DNA of 53,909 bases from Planctomycetaceae bacterium (GTDB lineage: Bacteria; Planctomycetota; Planctomycetia; Pirellulales; Thermoguttaceae). The notes under the pieces are model-generated. The model worked only from the letters and a program-made list of their open reading frames with translations. It had not been told where the DNA came from and did no database searches. How positions within the stretch are numbered: the first letter of the stretch is position 1; each line of letters starts with the position of its first letter. Below are positions 1 through 9,600 of this stretch, one piece after another. A program made the translations under genes and the position numbers. The DNA lies in NCBI GenBank assembly GCA_031277105.1, contig JAISLW010000285.1:1-53909 (forward strand), given 5' to 3'.

Positions 1-114
1 TTATGAATTATTGAAATTTAATAATTATTTTGTGCGTATTGCGGCACAAAAAAATAAACACAGCGGCGAAACACCGCCTACCTTTTTACAAAAAAATGAA
101 TTTTTAGAGATACC
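1..114. mobile_element. family D element, truncated by the window start
   Basis: matches the reverse complement of 34998-35110 of the long copy, ending ATGAATTTTTAGAGATACCC. Confidence 0.7.
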
Positions 115-127
115 CAAAATTCATTTC

Positions 128-312
128 TGTCCTGTTAGGGACAACATGTTGGTAGAAAAGCAAGGTCAAAAATATATTTGTCCCGCTAGGGACAACATGT
201 CAATACAACCTTAACCTTTATTGCGTCCTTAACGGGACGCTAAAAATTCGTATCATTTTTTTCTACCAACATATTGTCCCTAGCGGGACAGATCGGACAA
301 ATATTTATTGTT
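128..312. repeat. family B palindromic repeat (TGTCCCGYTAGGGACAACATGTTGGTAGAAAA ends)
   Basis: inverted outer arms and inner GCGTCC..GGACGC hairpin. Confidence 0.9.
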
Positions 313-324
313 ACAAAAAATACC

Positions 325-450
325 AGATCGCAGGCATTTCGTCTGGGTTCCTTCAGATTCGCAGGCGAAACGCCTGCATCACAGGATCGCGGGCGTCTCG
401 CCTGCAAGCGGTTGTACTCAACCGCTAATGAGCGAGGTTTAATATCTCAA
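325..450. repeat. family A composite palindromic repeat
   Basis: GGATCGCGGGCGTCTCGCCTGCAAGCGGTTGTACTCAACCGCTAATGAGCGAGGTT. Confidence 0.9.
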
Positions 451-557
451 GGGTATCTCTAAAAATTCATTTGTACAGGTAGGCGGCTAAAAAAATTAAA
501 CACCGTACCGAAACGCCGCCTACCTTTTTGCAAAAAAAATGAATTTTTAGAGATGAC
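451..557. mobile_element. family D, internally deleted ~107-bp copy
   Basis: GGGTATCTCTAAAAATTCATTTGT...GTAGGCGGC..GCCGCCTAC...ATGAATTTTTAGAGATGACC. Confidence 0.8.
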
Positions 558-578
558 CAAACAATTATGTTGATCAAT

Positions 579-1043
579 TTATTTCTTTTTTAGTGGTAGT
601 ATTATTTCAGGTGTTTTTTTCAATTTTTTTTCGTCATTTTTTGGCGGCGGTTCTACAATGATTGAAATATCTGTTGTTTTTTTCTGAATATCAAATTCAA
701 TACCGGACGTTTTCGTCGAGCGAAATTTTTCCGCGACAAAATAAGTAACAGAAGGCATTAGTCCTTCTCCTACCGTTGCGGTAAATGAATTAACCGCAAC
801 CTGATATTTTCCGGCAATAATTCCATCGCCGTCTTTATAGCGACCGAGCCGAAATGTTCCGTCTTTTTGTATCGTTCCAAAAAATGAATATCGATCATTT
901 TCAAAAACGACTTTGCCCTTTTCCAACGGCGAACCATCTGAAAATGTAACCTTACCGGAAACTTTAACATTACTCCCACATCCCGCTATAAACAGAATGA
1001 GCAATAACGACAAAACATTGATTATAATTTTTATGTTTAACAT
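579..1043 (-). CDS. small exported lipoprotein with carboxypeptidase-regulatory/transthyretin-like fold
   Basis: Signal peptide with lipobox-like LFIAGC; 'KVSGKVTFSDGSPLEKGKVVFEN...GTFRLGRYKDGDGIIAGKYQVAV' pattern common downstream of DUF1559 genes in Planctomycetota. Confidence 0.8.
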   Translation of the reverse strand: MLNIKIIINVLSLLLILFIAGCGSNVKVSGKVTFSDGSPLEKGKVVFENDRYSFFGTIQKDGTFRLGRYKDGDGIIAGKYQVAVNSFTATVGEGLMPSVTYFVAEKFRSTKTSGIEFDIQKKTTDISIIVEPPPKNDEKKLKKTPEIILPLKKK

Positions 1044-1190
1044 ATTTTTATTTTAAATTGTTGTAACTATTTAGTAGTATTTTTTATTTATTATTTAATA
1101 TTGTCGATGATTTGTTTTCGTCCCAATATCGATGGTTTTGTTAAAATACATAACAATTTCGTACAAATATTTTTTGATTCAAAATTACGT

Positions 1191-1220
1191 TATATTTCGC
1201 CCATAAACGGGCGAAATATA
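1191..1220 (-). terminator. perfect 12-bp inverted repeat between the DUF1559 gene and the lipoprotein gene
   Basis: TATATTTCGCCC-ATAAAC-GGGCGAAATATA. Confidence 0.55.
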
Positions 1221-1262
1221 ATTACAATTATCGTTACAAAAAATCAAAAAAAACAAAACATA

Positions 1263-2339
1263 TTATGGAATTGATGCGACGTTACCATCGTTTGCGTTAC
1301 CCAAATAATGTAATAAGTCAAGCGATATTGAGGCAGAAATACTATGAACAGAGCCGTCGCCTAGTAAAAAATTCGTAATACTGGCATGACTACCGCCAAA
1401 ATGCGGAATGTCTATGCCGAATAATAATTCTTCTTTTGTAAGATCACAATCATTGTTTCCTCTTGCAAGAATCGGAAGCGTATTACCTCTTATAAAGACA
1501 TCACGTCCTGCTGTACCGATATAACTTGTCATCATATTTGTTGCAAGATATGAACAATCCCAAGTTCCTTTTGGCGATGTTGATGCACATTGACCGATTT
1601 TACTTGCCGGAACAAATTTTTCCCCAACCATAAGATAATTACTCAAACCATCGCTAACAAACATAAAATTGTTACGAGGTTGCCACGTATTGGCATCAGT
1701 AGGCGATTCTGTTAAAGGAAAACCAATAAGGCTATGAACAAATGTAACTATATTTGAGTAAGAAGCATTCAAATCATGGCGTAATGTGATATTAAATTCT
1801 GTTCCCACTCCTGTTACAATATTATTTTGTAGTCTTTCTTCTCCTGCTAAAGTTGCAATATAATCGCCAACCGGACCTGACGTTATAAACATACTCATAG
1901 GATCAGTAGGCGAATGAGCGGAAGAAACGCCGGAACGTCTGGAAGGACATTGATAAATAGGAAGCGAAAATCCAGCCCTTTCTTGATCCGTAAGTCCTCC
2001 CCACCAATCATAACTTGAATTAGGTGAAAAACTCACATTTAAACCGGTAGCATCATTACCAACCATATCTTTACCTTGTCGCGTAGTTAGTTTCTCATAA
2101 AGAGATTGTTGTTCAATAAAAGGATAAAGTAACCCCAAAAAAGACAAACCTTGTACGATATTACGATAAGAAACAGACAATGGCGGAGCGCCTTCTTTTG
2201 CGTCGTGAAAATTATGAATCCCTAAACCGGTTTGTCTGAGATTATTTGAACATTTCATTCGTCTTGCCGCTTCGCGGGCGGCTTGAACGGCGGGCAAAAG
2301 CAACGCAATTAAAACTCCAATAATCGCAATTACTACCAA
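1263..2339 (-). CDS. DUF1559 domain / type IV pilin-like N-methylation protein, body of gene; true N-terminus lies upstream in another frame (to 2520)
   Basis: [46 protein letters not shown] and C-terminal [22 protein letters not shown]. The reading frame continues upstream as ..[10 protein letters not shown] but has no start codon there other than TTG. Confidence 0.92.
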   Translation of the reverse strand: MVVIAIIGVLIALLLPAVQAAREAARRMKCSNNLRQTGLGIHNFHDAKEGAPPLSVSYRNIVQGLSFLGLLYPFIEQQSLYEKLTTRQGKDMVGNDATGLNVSFSPNSSYDWWGGLTDQERAGFSLPIYQCPSRRSGVSSAHSPTDPMSMFITSGPVGDYIATLAGEERLQNNIVTGVGTEFNITLRHDLNASYSNIVTFVHSLIGFPLTESPTDANTWQPRNNFMFVSDGLSNYLMVGEKFVPASKIGQCASTSPKGTWDCSYLATNMMTSYIGTAGRDVFIRGNTLPILARGNNDCDLTKEELLFGIDIPHFGGSHASITNFLLGDGSVHSISASISLDLLHYLGNANDGNVASIP

Positions 2340-2424
2340 AAGTTCTACAAGAGTAAAACCAAAAAACGAAAGATTTTTTTGGGAAGAGAAAACATAATAA
2401 TCACAAAAAAAGCGATTTTTATAA

Positions 2425-2520
2425 TTACGTACCCCCCCCCCCCTTGCCTATCTTAACATTTTGATTCTCAATTTTGACTTCGGCAGAGAATGAACCGGAA
2501 ATTAAATTTGTGTTTTTCAT
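2425..2520 (-). other. orphan N-terminal leader ORF (31 aa, [31 protein letters not shown]) of the DUF1559 gene, out of frame in this assembly
   Basis: ATG at 2520 preceded by AGAAAGGAC RBS; ORF ends at TAA immediately after the G12 tract; removing one G joins it to the [14 protein letters not shown] frame. Confidence 0.75.
2432..2443 (-). repeat. poly-G (12) homopolymer inside coding sequence
   Basis: accccccccccccttg on + strand (12 consecutive C). Confidence 0.97.
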
Positions 2521-3082
2521 TTTTTTGTCCTTTCTAAATTTTAGGTTGTTGTGGACAATTAACGTTACAAAAATTGTCCTGTTGTAATTTTTTTCCGTCC
2601 GTTAAAAAAATACAATCTCTAAACTACATCTAAACGCAACAAAAATTTAACCTCAAAATATGCGAATATATTCCTAGTAAAAAATTCATTTACCAGTCGC
2701 CAGCAAATATAACAGTTAAATTGCGTGAATAATATTTATCGCAAACCGTATGCCAAAGAAGAATCCGGTTTGTGTTGTTTATAGTTTGCAATAAAAAAAT
2801 TTAGAATCTAAAATGATAAAATGTATTTAAAGATTCCTTTGAATTTATAGTTTTTTATGATTATTTGTTATCATTTAAGATACTGATTTTTTTAATCGAA
2901 AAAAACTTAAAAATAAATTTTTATGTTTTATAGTTTTTAATTCAACTATTAAATATGATAGTCAACATGGTCAGACTGTGAAATATCACGGCAAATTTTT
3001 TACATCTTTGCGGCGGCAGTAACAGAAAACACGGAAATAAAAAAGTGATTTTGTGGGATATGGGGGACAGGATGGACTATTT

Positions 3083-3185
3083 TTAAACTGTTCGCACTTG
3101 AGTTTTCGTTTATCTTCGCCTGCCTAGCTTTCGGACGGCAGGCTTTGACGCTTTTAAATCGCTGAATTTCAAGTACGATCTGTAT
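3083..3185 (+). mobile_element. family C MITE-like ~103-bp element
   Basis: TTTAAACTGTTCGCACTTGAGTTTTCGTTTATCTTCGCCTGCCTAGCTTTCGGACGGCAGGCTTTGACGCTTTTAAATCGCTGAATTTCAAGTACGATCTGTAT. Confidence 0.88.
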
Positions 3186-3350
3186 ATAACGAAATATTTT
3201 TGTAACGAAAAATATTTTTTGTTTTTTCTTTGTTTTACATTGCTCTTTCAGAGCGTGTTATTGATAAAATTTTAACCCGCAGTGTTGCGGCGGACTGTTA
3301 CGCATTGTTGCCCCGATGGGGCGAAATACAATTATTATCATTACAAAAAA

Positions 3351-3674
3351 TATAACCGTTCACGAAAATTTTTTAGTAAATTACGTATTGGCAATTTTTG
3401 AGGACAGATGGGATATGAGGAACAAGTGGGACAATTTTTTGCAACAAAAAATTGAGACGGAACGCAACCGTATCGGTTGCCAGACGACAACGACAACCAA
3501 TAAAGCGGTTAAGATAAAACTCAATCACTAGCGGTTGAGACAACCGCATGCAGGCGAGACGGCTGCGTTCCTTTTGACAATTTTTTGTAACAAAAATGCT
3601 ATCTAGTTTTCTAAAAAACTACTTCCTATACCCTACCCTTAAAACATAGCGTTTAAATTTTCGTGAACGGTTAC
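3351..3674. mobile_element. family E TIR-bounded region enclosing a family A-derived core
   Basis: ATAACCGTTCACGAAAATTTTTTAGTAAATTACGTATTGGCAATTTTTGAGG ... TTTAAATTTTCGTGAACGGTTACG. Confidence 0.72.
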
Positions 3675-3694
3675 GTAGATTATATTGTGTATTT

Positions 3695-5233
3695 TTAGAA
3701 TGTATCTGGCACTTCTGGTTCGTCGTTTATGTTGTAATTTTTTGTTTGGTTTGTTGTCCATTGTCCTGATTCTGGCGCGTAATTTTCGTTGTTTGCGTTG
3801 CCTGAGAAAACGGCGAAATCATTGTACTCTTCAACAGTATGAAATGTTGGGTCTTCAAATTTTGTAAATTCGCCGATCCATTGCAAAACCGTATCGTCAA
3901 TTCTACCATTCCTTTGTTTCGCCACAATAATATCAGCCTTGCCCAATAAACCTTTTTGAATCGCTTCCTCTTGACTCATATATCTGTCTTCCCGATGAAT
4001 AAAAACTACTACGTCCGCGTCTTGTTCAATAGCGCCGGATTCTCTCAAATGAGATAATTTAGGTCGATTGTCTTTGGTCATCTCCGCTTGACGATTCAAT
4101 TGCGCTAGACAAAGTACCGGAATCTTTAACTCTCTTGCCAGCCCTTTCAGTCTTCTTGCGATTTTTGAGACTTGTTCTTGCCGCGGGTCCATTGGGTTCT
4201 CCGGCTCAATCAAACCAATATAGTCAATCACAATCAACTTTAAATCCATCTGCCTCTTCAACCTCCTCGCAACCGCCGCAATCTCCGAAATCGTCCTACT
4301 CGGCGTTTCGTCAATAAATATCGGCGACGCCGACAACTCATTCGTCGCAATTTGAAATTTTTCGTGATCCTCTTGCAACATCCGGTTCTTACGAATTTTT
4401 TCACTGTCAATTCGCCCCCTTGAACAAATCATCCTCAAGGTCAGTTCAAACGCCGACATTTCCAAACTCACCATCAATACAGGCAACTTTTGATCTATCG
4501 CCACATGCTCCGCTATATTCGTCGCCAGCGCCGTCTTGCCCATCGAAGGTCGCGCCGCAATTATTATCAACTCGCTTGAATGCAACCCCTCAAGTATCTC
4601 ATCCAATCGCGGAAAACCCGTCTTTATCCCGTCTATCACGCCGCGCATCTTACTGTCAATATAATCGCGCACCGAATCTAACGCCGTCTTAATGTCAACA
4701 ATCATATTCATCGTCAACGATTCGCATAACTCAAAAACCTGCTGCGACGACTTGTTTAATAAATCCTTCGATACCGCATCCGGCGAATATGCGTCCTGCG
4801 TAATAGAAGACGTAATATGAATCAATTGACGCAACAACGATTTTTCACGAACTATATTAGCATAAAACGTCGCATGAAACGTAACATGAACAGATTGCAT
4901 TAACTCCGCAAGATACGCCATCCCGCCAATCGCCTCAAGCTCCTCGCCCTTCGATAAACGATCCGCTAACAACGTTATATCTATACCGCTGCCATCGTTG
5001 CGAAGACCAATTATATTCTTAAAAATACGACGATTCGCATCCGAATAAAAATCAGACTCGCGCAAACGAGATATCACCTCGTCGCAAAGCATCGGATCAA
5101 GCAAAAGAGCGCCAATAACAGCACGCTCCGCCTCAAGATTATGAGGCGGCACGTGATCAAACGACGATATATCTACCGGCGCCGCTTTCTTACTAGACTT
5201 ACGCCGCCGAACTACTTCCAACTCTGTTGACAT
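3695..5233 (-). CDS. dnaB: replicative DNA helicase DnaB
   Basis: VPPHNLEAERAVIGALLLDP, Walker A ARPSMGKTA, MLSLEM-like VSLEMS, IVIDYIGLI, LRESGAIEQDADVVVFIHRED. Confidence 0.97.
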   Translation of the reverse strand: MSTELEVVRRRKSSKKAAPVDISSFDHVPPHNLEAERAVIGALLLDPMLCDEVISRLRESDFYSDANRRIFKNIIGLRNDGSGIDITLLADRLSKGEELEAIGGMAYLAELMQSVHVTFHATFYANIVREKSLLRQLIHITSSITQDAYSPDAVSKDLLNKSSQQVFELCESLTMNMIVDIKTALDSVRDYIDSKMRGVIDGIKTGFPRLDEILEGLHSSELIIIAARPSMGKTALATNIAEHVAIDQKLPVLMVSLEMSAFELTLRMICSRGRIDSEKIRKNRMLQEDHEKFQIATNELSASPIFIDETPSRTISEIAAVARRLKRQMDLKLIVIDYIGLIEPENPMDPRQEQVSKIARRLKGLARELKIPVLCLAQLNRQAEMTKDNRPKLSHLRESGAIEQDADVVVFIHREDRYMSQEEAIQKGLLGKADIIVAKQRNGRIDDTVLQWIGEFTKFEDPTFHTVEEYNDFAVFSGNANNENYAPESGQWTTNQTKNYNINDEPEVPDTF

Positions 5234-5300
5234 AAAAATCTCTCAAATTACAAAAAAAAATAGTAACCATTCACGGAATTTTTTTTAACCAATTACGTAT

Positions 5301-5400
5301 TCTAAAAAATCATTTGTCCATGTAGGCGGCTAAAAAAATTAAACACTGTGCCGAAACGCCGCCTACATTTTTACAAAAAAATGAATTTTTAGAGACGCCC
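5301..5400. mobile_element. family D, internally deleted copy
   Basis: TCTAAAAAATCATTTGTCCATGTAGGCGGC...GCCGCCTACATTTTTACAAAAAAATGAATTTTTAGAGACGCCC. Confidence 0.8.
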
Positions 5401-5757
5401 ACATGTTGTCCCTAGCGTGACAGGCAGGACAAATATTTATTGTTACAATAAATCTATCGCCGACGCCATATCCCTAAAACTCTACGATTCTAAAATTGCT
5501 TGAACAGTTACAAAATATTTTACGGGATATTTTAAAAGGCGATCATTTTACCATCTAAACATATATCTGTCTATTTTTAAACTATTCTTCCTTGAATTTT
5601 CGTTTACAGCTTGGTTGCGTTTAAAAATTGGTCTTTTGAGATTTTGGATAAATTGTTATTATTCGGTAACCGTTCACGGAAATTTGTTTATTAAATTACG
5701 TTTTGGAAATTTTTGGATGGACAAGTAAGACAATTTTTTTATAACAAAAAATTGAGA

Positions 5758-6225
5758 AGGATCGCGGGCGTCTCGCCTGCATTTTAGGATCGCGGGCGTC
5801 TCGTCAGCATTTCAGGATCGCGGGCGTCTCGCCTGCGTGCGGTTGTACTCAACCGCAAATGAGCGAGGTTTAGATCGTAACCGCCTTTTTGTTTGCCTAT
5901 CGGCAAAATGCAGGCGGGACGCCCGCGATCCGTTGGTCTCGCCTGCATTTCAAGATCGCAGGCATTTCAGGATCGCAAACATTTCGCCTGGTGTTTCGTC
6001 AGATTCGCAGGCGGAACGCCTGCATCCCAGGATCGCGGGCGTCTCGCCTGCAAGCGGTTGTACTCAACCGCTGATGAGCGAGGTTAATATCTCAAGCGTC
6101 TTTTTGTTTGCCTTACGGCAAAGTGCAGGCGAGACGCCCGCGATCCGTTGGTCTCGCCTGCTTTTCAAGATCGCTGGCGGGATGCCGGTGTTCTTTCAGG
6201 ATTGCAGGCGAGACGGCTGCATTCC
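5758..6225. repeat. family A repeat cluster (several units)
   Basis: GGATCGCGGGCGTCTCGCCTGC units iterated; GTTTGCCTATCGGCAAA; GCGGTTGTACTCAACCGC. Confidence 0.92.
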
Positions 6226-6426
6226 TTCTCAATTTTGTTACAAAAAATTATCACTCATGTTCCACTTGTCCCTCAAAAATTGCCAAAACGTTTACCCTAA
6301 AATTTCTAATATCGTTTGATCCCAAAAAATGAAATTTTAGAGACGCCATGAAATTTTCTCTACGGTAATTCCAAAAAAGGTAAAAGTGTATTATTATATT
6401 ATTCACATTTAATGGCGCTGCGTTTT

Positions 6427-6530
6427 TTAAACTGTTCTTACTTGAAATTGTATTTTTTGTTGTCCGCCTATTTATTGGACGGCAGGTTTTGACGCTTTTA
6501 TATTGTTGAATTTCAAGTATGATACGTAAT
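6427..6530 (+). mobile_element. family C element
   Basis: TTAAACTGTTCTTACTTGAA...ATTTCAAGTATGATACGTA. Confidence 0.8.
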
Positions 6531-6555
6531 ATATTTTTTTTAGTTTTCTATGATA

Positions 6556-6664
6556 TTTAAACTGTTCGCATTTGAAATTGTATTTACTTTTGTTTGGTTA
6601 TTTTTTTGGCGGCGGTTTTTGACGTTTTTAAATTGATGATGAATTTCAAGTGCGATACGTATAT
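6556..6664 (+). mobile_element. family C element directly upstream of the 6679 CDS
   Basis: TTTAAACTGTTCGCATTTGAA...GAATTTCAAGTGCGATACGTAT. Confidence 0.8.
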
Positions 6665-6678
6665 TAAAAATTATTTTT

Positions 6679-9600
6679 ATGAGTGTGTATGATTATTTTG
6701 GCGGCGGCGGTCGTGCGCGGGAGTCGCTTGACGACGCTGTTCGGCGATTGCGGGGCGAGCTTGCGTCTGGCGAATTACATGTTCGTCCGGAGTTGGCGGA
6801 GTTATTGATGCGACAGGCGCATTTTGCGGCGGAGAGTACGCGTATCGACGATGCGGTTCGACTTATTAACGAATCAATTTCAATCGTATCCGATCTCGTC
6901 CGCGACGGGCAATATGAATACAGAGCGTCCGCAGTTCGTTGCAAGATGTTTAAGGCTGTTCTTATTCGGATACAAAAAGGGATGGAAGCGTCGCTCGCCG
7001 AATTTAACGAAGTAATACGCTATATTAACGACAATATTCCCGACGACGATATTAACGGAATGAATATGTTGGCGATTACGTTGATGAATAAATCAGACAT
7101 ATTAAATACTCTTGGCGCTAATGCCGCCGCTGCTGCGGCGCAGGAGCATGCGGCGCGTATTTGGGAACGTTTGGTTGATTTGGGATCGATTGAATTTCGT
7201 TCTCCGCTTATTACGGCGCTTTTGGCGCTAGGCAATACGCACGTCCAAATGGGCGATTCAAACGCAGGATTAGCAGATTATCAACGCGGATTAAGTTTTA
7301 TACGCGACGGAATTGACGGGCGTTTAATCGACGATGAAACGGATTACACCGGTTATTTGATTCAGACGTTGATGAATATTTCGCGTTTGGTTGATCGTTT
7401 TGGCAACACGCGCGACGCTATTTCTTACGCAGACGAAGCGATAAACACTATTGTAAATATCGTAACTAACGGACATCCGCAAATAATGCCGATATTGACC
7501 GGATTATATCAACATCGCGGAATGTTGCTCGATAAATCCGGCAATCATACGGCGGCGCTAGATGATTTTGAACGCGCGCGCGATATTTATCTTCAATCTT
7601 TACGTCGCGGTCATCTTGGCAGTCCGGCTGATTACGTCGTGCGAACAGGTCTAGCGAATACGTTAATGTGTTGCGCAAATATTTATGCTCACATGAAACG
7701 GTTCAAAGAAGCGGCGGCGGCATACGAAGAAGCGATACGCGTCTATCAACAAGCGGCTGAATTTAGACCCGTCGATGACAACGACGAAACATTTCTCCCG
7801 TACTCAATCGGAATAATTCAGTTGAATTATGCGAACATGCTCATCGAACAAGGACAATTAGAGTTTGCGTTATCTTTGCAAGACCAGTCTATTAAGGTAT
7901 TGCAAAGTAGATATTCCAAAGGTCATTTTGAAGTTTTGCCTAATCTTGTTTCGGCGTATCGTAGGATGGCGGACGTGCAGCGGATGTTGTCTGATTTTCC
8001 GGCTGTTTTTGCGACGTTGGAGAAATTGATTGAGTTGCTTGAAGGGGCGATAGACAATGGCAATTTTGAATTTCGCGGCGAGCTGGCGATAGTATTTGCG
8101 TTGAGGTCGGTTTTGAGAAAAGATATGAGCGACTTTGATGCGGCAATTGAGGATACTGTTCGGGCAATGCGCATATTTAGAACAATTTCAGACGACGAAA
8201 TCGATACGCCGGAAACGCCATGGTCAAAAATGCAATGGGGAGAATCACTCGCCGAAATAACAAGATTGTACTTGGCAAAAGGCGAGTTAGAAGACGGATT
8301 TGAGTTTTTCCGCAAGCAGATCGACGTTCCGTATTCGGAGGACGACTTAAAAAACCGTTTGCGTTTATTTGATATATTATTTGGATACTCGCAATACGTC
8401 GAGTTCGTCGCTAAATTTACCAAAACAGAATACGAAAAAAAGAGAACGCCCGCTAAGAAAAAATTACGCAACGTTATCGCGACCGCAATCGATATTGCAA
8501 GTCGCGGCGTTGAACTAATTCAGAAAACTTATCCCGCTATATCAGAAATTACGCAAAAAGAAGTAAACGATTACATTGCCGAAATAAACCAAAATAAAGA
8601 ACAACAAAATAAAAACGAACAAGATAAACTTGATACAGAAAATATTGAAACTAAACAAAACGAAAACGAACAAGTTGAAAACGAGCAAGTTAAAAGCGAG
8701 CAAGTTAAAAGCGAGCAAGTTAAAAGCGAGCAAGTTGAAAGCGAGCAAGTTAAAAGCGAGCAAGTTGCAAACGAACAAGTTGAAAGCGAGCAAGTTGAAA
8801 ACGAGCAAGTTAAAAGCGAGCAAGTTGAAAACGAGCAAGTTGAAAACGAGCAAGTTAAAAACGAGCAAGTTAAAAGCGAGCAAGTTGAGAGCGAGCAAGG
8901 TGGAGGTTTTATTGTTGGCGAGGTTGGCGATGGCGTGATTATTAACGTTGGAGTTGGCGGCGTGTTTAATGATCCGGTGGTTCGGCTTTTTTTCTTTATG
9001 AAATATACTTTTTTTCATCAATTGCGTAGTTTATTGTATCAACTTCTTGGCGATGATAATTCTGCGATTTCTGATTGTGAGCGGTCATTTATTGGTTGGA
9101 CGGTTTTGATTTCGGATTTGGACAAGTTGTATTTGCAGCGTCAATATTATGTTCGTGAAATGGAGGCGATGCGGGCGATGGAGGCGGAGCGTCAATATGA
9201 CGGTAATTATTTTGAGAGCGTAAAATCGATTTCTGAAATGGAGCGTCGTGTGCCGCCGTCTGATTTTTTTGAGGAGCGTTGGCGTTATTATGTTTCGGAG
9301 TTGCGTGATACGTTGCAACGTTGGGCGTTATTGGAGTTATCGGTTCACAGGGTGGATCGTGCGGGGATGGTTTATGGATTGGATGTTAATTTGGCGAGAG
9401 ATATGGTTCGGCGAAACGTAATACATTCGGACAGATTTTTGATATTGTCTTTATTATCTTATGCCAAAGGGATGGCGGTAAACGGTGAATATGAAAAAGC
9501 GTTTTATTCTTATACGGAAGTGTTGGATTTGATATTAAATCGGTTAGCGACGGATTCTTGTTTTGAGGATTATGAAATGTTCAGGCATATAATAATTGCG

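Noticed and set aside
11-214. ORF ending VEKQGQKYICPARDNMSIQP (also 48662-48859)
   Set aside because: Translation of family B palindromic repeat, no independent coding evidence.
3301-3680. Possible CRISPR-like or integron-like array from repeated GC-rich units
   Set aside because: Units are palindromic dispersed repeats without regular spacers; no cas or integrase genes in the window.
5148-5160. CACGTG-containing site as parS candidate
   Set aside because: GGCACGTGAT lacks the TGTTYCACGTGRAACA palindrome and lies within dnaB.
5837-6332. ORFs such as MRLYSTANERGLDRNRLFVCLSAKCRRDARDPL and MPIGKMQAGRPRSVGLACISRSQ
   Set aside because: They are translations of family A repeats; the same peptides recur at 274-462, 9882-10124, 25052-25291, 45668-46015 and 48838-49123. 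Spurious.
8542-9021. Antisense (LLAFNLLVFNLL) and frame-shifted (KASKLKASKL) ORFs over the TPR gene
   Set aside because: A 15-bp tandem repeat keeps all frames open; artefact of periodicity.
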